DNA of 64,000 bases. Origin: Rhizomucor pusillus. Lineage: Eukaryota; Mucoromycota; Mucoromycetes; Mucorales; Lichtheimiaceae. The notes below the pieces were generated by a model. The model saw nothing but the letters and a program-made list of their open reading frames with translations. It searched no databases and was not told where the DNA came from. Each line of letters opens with the position of its first letter. Position 1 is the first letter of the stretch. The translations under genes were made by a program, and so were the position numbers. The stretch spans positions 45,112-109,111 of the forward strand of contig FWWN02000129.1 in assembly GCA_900175165.2 (NCBI GenBank). The letters are read 5' to 3'. This document shows positions 59,017 to 64,000 of the stretch, piece after piece.

Positions 59017-59275
59017 GTTCAGGAGAAAAGGATAAAGACTCGCCACCAGGGAGGGAAGGCCCAGATTTATAGCCTTTTGGCAAATTCGGAGTCTCAACTG
59101 CGGTAATGTGACCAATTACCACAGCACCAATCGAAACAAGAGGAGACGAAAAAATACCAGAATTCTTGCTACGTGAGAGCACCGTGCAATCCCATATCCC
59201 CCTATCAGCCGCAGCACACCACTGCGCCGTCGTATGGTCCAAATCAATAGTCGCACAAGATGTGATGTTGATGAA

Positions 59276-60763
59276 TCATATCTCTTCCAAAACTTTTTCA
59301 AAGCCGAGACAAAAGCAAATGGGGTCACTTTCTACCAACTCATCCAAACCTCGTGTCAAGGCATCATCAATTGTCAAAAAATGATGCCCGAATTTCTCCC
59401 ACACCCCGGTTTCTTGCATCCAAGGCTGCACAGAATCCTTGGCCATGCTTAAATCAGCAAGATAGTGGTCAACTACACTGTTGTTAGATGATGATGCAGC
59501 ATTATCTTGGTTATTCAAGGGATAATTTGGTGGTACCCATGAAACATGATGCAACATCACCTGCTGCAGTTGCTCGTGACATCCAAATAATTGCATCCAA
59601 AAGTCACGAGTGACCAGCATCCGCGTGGTCGAGATGTGAATAACCCGTAAATGTGGCAGATGCTGTGCAAAGTATAGCCAGGCAAAGGAAGGTGCACGAC
59701 ATGGCAATCGCTCGTATGCCCTTGATAACGGATGCACTCGCCGAAACGCCAGGGAAAGGATACGGAGGCGTTGGAGTCTCGTCAGAAGCAAGATGCAGCG
59801 AGTTGTGAGGTCAGGGTCAGACTCATTCAAAACAATGGCTAGCTTTTCGAGATTTGGCGAATGTTCTATGAGCGTTTTCAACATCGAGTAGGACACGGCA
59901 TCGGATAAAGCAATGCGATGGAAGCTTTGTGAATGGAAAATGGAGGTATAAGTGGATGAGGGTATCGGTGTAACATGGTTCACTGCAATGGCGGCTGCGG
60001 TCAAGTTCAGTATGTTGTGGGCTGCGTCATCCGTCGACGGTTCAATGAGCACACGCTGCAGCAGCAAAGTGCGCAGTTTGCCTTGATATATTTCAATAAG
60101 CCGTTTGAATGTATGATGCTTTACGGTGCAGCATAAAAGCGTAAGGGATGATAGTGGTGGATGGTACTCGATAAGTGTTGCAAAATCGTCAAATGTATCG
60201 CGGCAATTCTCCAGGTACAAAGTAGTTAACAGCGGACAGTTTGCAAAGAAGAAACGCAGGCCGTAATGTTCGGATCGAGCTTTCGGATGGAAGTCAATTC
60301 TCAAAGCTCGTAGATTAGGAACAAGCTGAGCTAAGAGTCTCGAGTTTCTGAGGTCATAATGCGGTCCATTGGTGAGGTCACGACAAAGCGAGCGTACAAA
60401 TGATCCAAATTGCCGTGCCCCGTGAAACGGGGCTTTTCGAGACAAAATATCCGTAGCAAGTTGCACTCCAGCAGAGTCGGATTTTTCGTCATCTTCCCTC
60501 GGCAATATTAGCTCCTTGTCTTGCCAAAGATAAGGCACGCATTGATGGTAAAGCCTTCGGCAGGTTAATGCCATTGATTTCAGGTCGCTGTGCTCATATA
60601 CGGGATATTCCCAACCGAGAAATTGTGTATCTGCACGATGTCTTGCATGTTCCGCAGTGAGTTCGATGATGATATCGAGTATTTCGCAAGGCAGCTGCTG
60701 AATCTTTGCCGGAGTTGCATTCCTGCTAGTAGTAGATACGGGCGAGTTTCGGTCGTCAAGCAT
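59276..60763 (-). CDS. F-box protein with leucine-rich C-terminal region
   Basis: This is an intronless gene for 495 residues from the first ATG (MLDDRNSP); the frame is open slightly further but without another ATG. IQQLPCEILDIIIELT with ALTCRRLYHQCVPYLWQD at about 20-80 is an F-box, which docks a substrate receptor to Skp1 in SCF ubiquitin ligases. The rest holds irregular leucine-rich repeats: LVPNLRALRIDF, NCPLLTTLYLENC, SPNLEKLAIVL, LQRLRILSLAF, LPHLRVIHIS. Such F-box/LRR genes are numerous in Mucoromycota. The target is unknown. Confidence 0.8.
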   Translation of the reverse strand: MLDDRNSPVSTTSRNATPAKIQQLPCEILDIIIELTAEHARHRADTQFLGWEYPVYEHSDLKSMALTCRRLYHQCVPYLWQDKELILPREDDEKSDSAGVQLATDILSRKAPFHGARQFGSFVRSLCRDLTNGPHYDLRNSRLLAQLVPNLRALRIDFHPKARSEHYGLRFFFANCPLLTTLYLENCRDTFDDFATLIEYHPPLSSLTLLCCTVKHHTFKRLIEIYQGKLRTLLLQRVLIEPSTDDAAHNILNLTAAAIAVNHVTPIPSSTYTSIFHSQSFHRIALSDAVSYSMLKTLIEHSPNLEKLAIVLNESDPDLTTRCILLLTRLQRLRILSLAFRRVHPLSRAYERLPCRAPSFAWLYFAQHLPHLRVIHISTTRMLVTRDFWMQLFGCHEQLQQVMLHHVSWVPPNYPLNNQDNAASSSNNSVVDHYLADLSMAKDSVQPWMQETGVWEKFGHHFLTIDDALTRGLDELVESDPICFCLGFEKVLEEI

Positions 60764-61146
60764 CACTGGGCCACGCAAATGAAAAGGTTGGTCGGAGGGA
60801 AGAGAAAGAGCAGCAAGTCTCGAGAGAAAACCAATGGCCTCCTGCTGAAAGTATAAGGTTTGTGCGGGTCACAGGCGCTTGACTTTATATGGATGTTAAG
60901 GGCCTTCGCTGCCTGCTGCACCGTCGAATTTTCAATCGGTTATCATGCAAATCTATTAAAGTATATATATATATATATATATATAAGTCGTAAGAACAGG
61001 TGATGTGCAGAGAATTGATGGATAGTAGGAGGAAATAGAACAAAGGGTTGTGACAGTGTACGTAATGATACATGCTGGAAAAATAATAGCAATAAAGACG
61101 GAAAACTGATGTGTAACAAGAATAATAATAGTGATAATGGTACAGT
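60764..61146. other. intergenic stretch with TA repeat
   Basis: This 383-bp AT-rich region holds the F-box gene promoter and the 3' end of the TMEM41-type gene. It contains a (TA)12 microsatellite at 60962-60985. Confidence 0.5.
60962..60985 (+). repeat. (TA)12 microsatellite
   Basis: An uninterrupted TA dinucleotide run in intergenic DNA. Confidence 0.85.
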
Positions 61147-62147
61147 CTATGAACGCATAGATATATTGATATCTTCGAGCTCGAGTCGGTCATCTGCATC
61201 CTTTTCGAGCCTTTCGTAATCATCGCCGTCCGTAACAATGAACTGTCGGATCCAAATTTTCAACTTGTCACCCCAAATGACCGGTACGAGAGATACAAAT
61301 GAGACAAGAAGCAGTTTGAGGATGAGTGATATGGAGAATATATCTGCTGTAGAAGTGAGTTCGCCAAGGACTTGGCCTGCCTGTGCGGAGATGAAGTTGT
61401 AAGGCATTGAGCCAAAGAAGGTTGACCAAAAGAACGGGAATACAGGAATGCCGAGAAATGGCGAGACCATGTTAATAACCCTATTTACAAGTTTAGTCCT
61501 TTTCTTTTTCTTCCTTTTCAAGATCGAATTTCCCCTTTTACTTGCCAGTATGGAGTGAATGGAAATAGCCGTACGAACAATAGCCACCAGAAAAGCCCTA
61601 CTGATCGGGTCTTATCCTTTCGCATCTTGCTTGTCAGCATTGTGACACGACGGGAAACCCAGTTGAGTTGCAAGAATGGTTCCGCAATGAGCATTGATAA
61701 TCCGTAAGCTAACGTTGCACCCGCTGCTGTTAAGAGACTGGTCCACAGCGATGCAAACAGGATACCATACAGGTAACCGTACAACAAATTAAACAGGATT
61801 GAGCCGGGAATAGAGAATGCCTGTTGCCACAGATACAAGATGGAAAAGACCCCAGCAACAGTGAAGCTATCAGTCCAGGTTGCATCCGTCATCTCTTCCA
61901 GCTGCTTTGCAATCGTTTGGATATCTTCCACGGTACGTGGCAAGTTGATTTTCAGTACATGGTGCGCGAGTGTTAGTGACAACAAGAGCGACGTAATGCC
62001 AATGGCGGCAAATATCAACAGGCGCAGAATAATTTGCCCTTTTCTTGACGTTGCACTGGAGGAGGATGTACTTCCGACGTCAATATCACTAGCATCGTTC
62101 TCTATCTTTATCGCGAGTTTATCAAGGGTATCGCCGTCGCTCGTCAT
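61147..62147 (-). CDS. VTT-domain (TMEM41/DedA-like) membrane protein
   Basis: Exons 61546-62147 and 61147-61480 give 311 residues. This ER protein class includes TMEM41B and VMP1, which scramble phospholipids and serve autophagy. The VTT landmarks are FSILYLWQQAFSIPGSILFN, LYGYLYGILFASLWTS and VRLFPFTPYW joined to VINMVSPFLGIPVF, followed by FFGSMPYNFISAQAG. About six membrane segments are visible. The single intron begins with GC (CTG|GCAAGT at 61545). The GT four bases further in would put a stop after the tryptophan codon. The C-terminal tail is acidic and cytosolic. Confidence 0.87.
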
Positions 62148-62347
62148 GGAATACGGACGGAAAAAGGAACGAAGCAGAAGAAAGAGAAGAGATAATGAAA
62201 TTTCCTGGAAATTGACCCTTGAAGTTGTATTATTTTTTTTTTCTTCCGCACGCCCGCTCGGCTCACTTCGGGCCGCCGCCAGCAGCAGCAAGTTTCAGAT
62301 GAACAGGCTGAAAAACTTTATGCTTGTTTGCTGTGTCTAAAAATCAT

Positions 62348-63390
62348 CTATGGTATGAGGGGCATGAGTGTAGGTGTCTTGTTCTTGTATTCTGTCCATT
62401 CATCCTTGAAGAATCGCAGCAACGTGTACTCCTCGTACGCTATCCGTTCCGAGAAGAATTTGTGAAGCCAGTAGATGAAAAGAACCATACAGATAGGGTT
62501 TATCAATAGTACTTGAACGCCAACAGCCCACCAATAAAACCCGAAGTAGGATGGATGGCGCATAATACTGGTATACTAAGGTAAGCTTCTCTTCCAAAGA
62601 CTTTACGTGCTCATTCCTCTGCATACCTGTATATACCGTGAGTTACTAGGACATGGTCGGGCTCTTTCGCGTCTGCAATGTGATGGGAAAAGTTGTGGCG
62701 CGCCGAAAACATGGCTGTAGTTCGGCAGGTTTGTCCAAGTATAACTAGAAATAAACCTATTTCGAGATTGCTTAGAAAACTAGATTTGACACCTTTGCTA
62801 TGTCGATTCGTACCGATATAATTTATCCACCCGAAGGTTTTCCACGAGGGGAACAAGTAATATTCAACAATGAACTCTACAAAAGCTGCAGCGTGAGCAG
62901 CGTGATAGTGCGCACTGTGATTGATCAGATACGCTGCAAAAAAATGTAAGCAAGCTGGGTTAACCATGGTACGATCTGATAGCTTACAATCCAAGGTTAA
63001 TTTATCTGGATTAAAGAGCGCAGTAGCGAGGTATTCAAGGAAATGGAAAAGAGCCAGCGCAGCCAAAAAGATCCCAAACTGCGGCGGCTGTCTGCTTGGG
63101 TCACAGAGCACCGCAAACAATAGGCCTCCTCCACAAACTAGTCCAAGTAGAAATCCATACGTGGATATATTCTGGGGTGTGTTTTCGCCGTCAAATAGTC
63201 GAATCCTGTCGTCTCGTGGAGATTTGTGTGCAGAAAAAGCATCTGGATCTGCGCGTGATGGCCGGATTAGTCGAATGGTATCTTGGCTCCGGTTCGTTGC
63301 TCTGCTGGTAAGACGTATTCCTTCATCACCATCGTTGTCATCACTGTGCTGTATAGCATGCAGGTGCCTGGCACTATCCGAAGATGTCAT
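62348..63390 (-). CDS. STE14: protein-S-isoprenylcysteine O-methyltransferase
   Basis: This ER membrane enzyme methylates the C-terminal prenylcysteine of CaaX proteins. Exons 62988-63390, 62627-62933 and 62348-62567 give 309 residues. The first ~75 residues are a hydrophilic extension. Membrane helices then alternate with LTLDSYLINHSAHYHAAHAA. The C-terminal catalytic part reads HVLVTHGIYSIMRHPSYFGF, then WWAVGVQVLLINPICMVLF and FFSERIAYEEYTLLRFF; RHPSYFG and the Glu pair are conserved in SAM binding. It is the only prenyl-processing gene in the window, and would act on proteins such as the CaaX-bearing SPX-RING ligase. Confidence 0.92.
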
Positions 63391-64000
63391 TTCGGTTTGC
63401 GAAAGCGGTCAGACGCACTACCGACATTCAAGCAGCAGATCCAGAAATGGAAAATCATTACATGTCCAGCATTTTTTCCTTTCGAGCAACGCAGCAGGAT
63501 CTGTTCGCCTAGCGCATTGAAATTTACCTTGTAAACAAGTGTGACAAAAGTATAGTCAAATGTATAAGATAATGCTTTGAGAAGAATGTGTAAAACCATT
63601 GATATCAAGACGTTTAGCAGCACCAACGGATTCCAGGAATCTCTATCAAGAAACACAGCCTTCTACTATTGCAGTGGATTCCCGATAATTTCAAGGCCTC
63701 GGTTACAGGGTTTTGCTTGAAAATAGCGAGACTTGAAAGTTGATGGGAGAAATCTTACTAGGAACCTACCTCTAAGTATAAGAAGACGGTTTGCGGATTT
63801 TATTTCGAAGCAGCAAGAAGCTAGACTTTAGATGTAGTTTTCTCTCAAACATCGATATATGCCAGCACCGGCCTGAATAAACCGGATTACGAAGGCGCTA
63901 TGCCTGCAGGAGCGAAGCGGATGCAAAACCGCCGCAGAATGGAAGTTTATGAAGGCCAAGCGAGTTTATTCTACAGACTCAGATCAGCCATGAGCGAAGC
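63391..64000. other. right edge: STE14 promoter and possible start of another gene
   Basis: This holds the STE14 promoter region. An ATG at 63900 opens a plus-strand frame that is still open at the window's end (34 codons, Arg-rich, MPAGAKRMQNRRRMEVYE). It is too short to judge and has no recognisable domain. Confidence 0.3.

Overview
The window looks like nuclear DNA of a fungus, most likely an early-diverging one (Mucoromycota, perhaps Mucorales). Almost every gene is cut by short introns, typically 50-70 nt, and genes are packed on both strands. The repertoire is eukaryotic and fungal: alpha-tubulin, the V-ATPase a subunit, QCR8, ATP11, Bet5, Not4, an Ecl1-type protein and a Mak32-type kinase. 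Two genes that ascomycete yeasts lack, a phosphorylase-kinase regulatory subunit and a NELF-A-like protein, favour an early-diverging lineage. No rRNA, tRNA, CRISPR array or complete mobile element was recognised. Exon models were drawn by hand from splice signals, reading phase and family motifs; coding phase closes across every model given.

Left part (1-26.9 kb): a PhoD-like phosphatase that runs off the left edge, then a 3.1-kb gene-poor stretch holding a decayed copy of that gene's last exon; a Ser/Thr kinase; a lysine-methyltransferase-like protein; a START/DUF3074 protein; an aldehyde dehydrogenase; the TRAPP subunit Bet5; a DHX57-type helicase; a small protein with an RVxF motif; an Ecl1-family protein; QCR8; a pseudokinase with a kinase C-lobe only; and a D-2-hydroxyacid dehydrogenase.

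Middle part (27.9-46 kb), very compact: the V-ATPase a subunit, a degenerate M13 metallopeptidase, an SPX-RING ubiquitin ligase with a C-terminal CaaX sequence, a secreted 3D-type protein, a Vps68/TMEM50 protein, Not4, ATP11, an RCC1-repeat protein and a divergent SAPS-domain (PP6 regulatory) protein.

Right part (46-64 kb): a 1433-residue phosphorylase-kinase regulatory-subunit homologue that carries an ILEI/FAM3 domain, a Mak32-like PfkB kinase, alpha-tubulin, a 2.6-kb gene-poor stretch, a NELF-A-like protein, an F-box/LRR-type protein, a TMEM41-type VTT protein and the isoprenylcysteine methyltransferase Ste14.

There is no operon-like cluster. The genes are mostly housekeeping (vacuolar acidification, respiratory assembly, tubulin, mRNA turnover, prenylation) with some links: Ste14 would act on CaaX proteins such as the SPX-RING ligase, and a PP6-type regulator and the phosphorylase-kinase regulator share a 182-bp divergent promoter. 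The most unusual points are the phosphorylase-kinase/ILEI fusion, the M13 protease that has lost active-site residues, the CaaX tail on the SPX-RING ligase, the NELF-A-like gene, and seven GC-AG introns among about 116 modelled.
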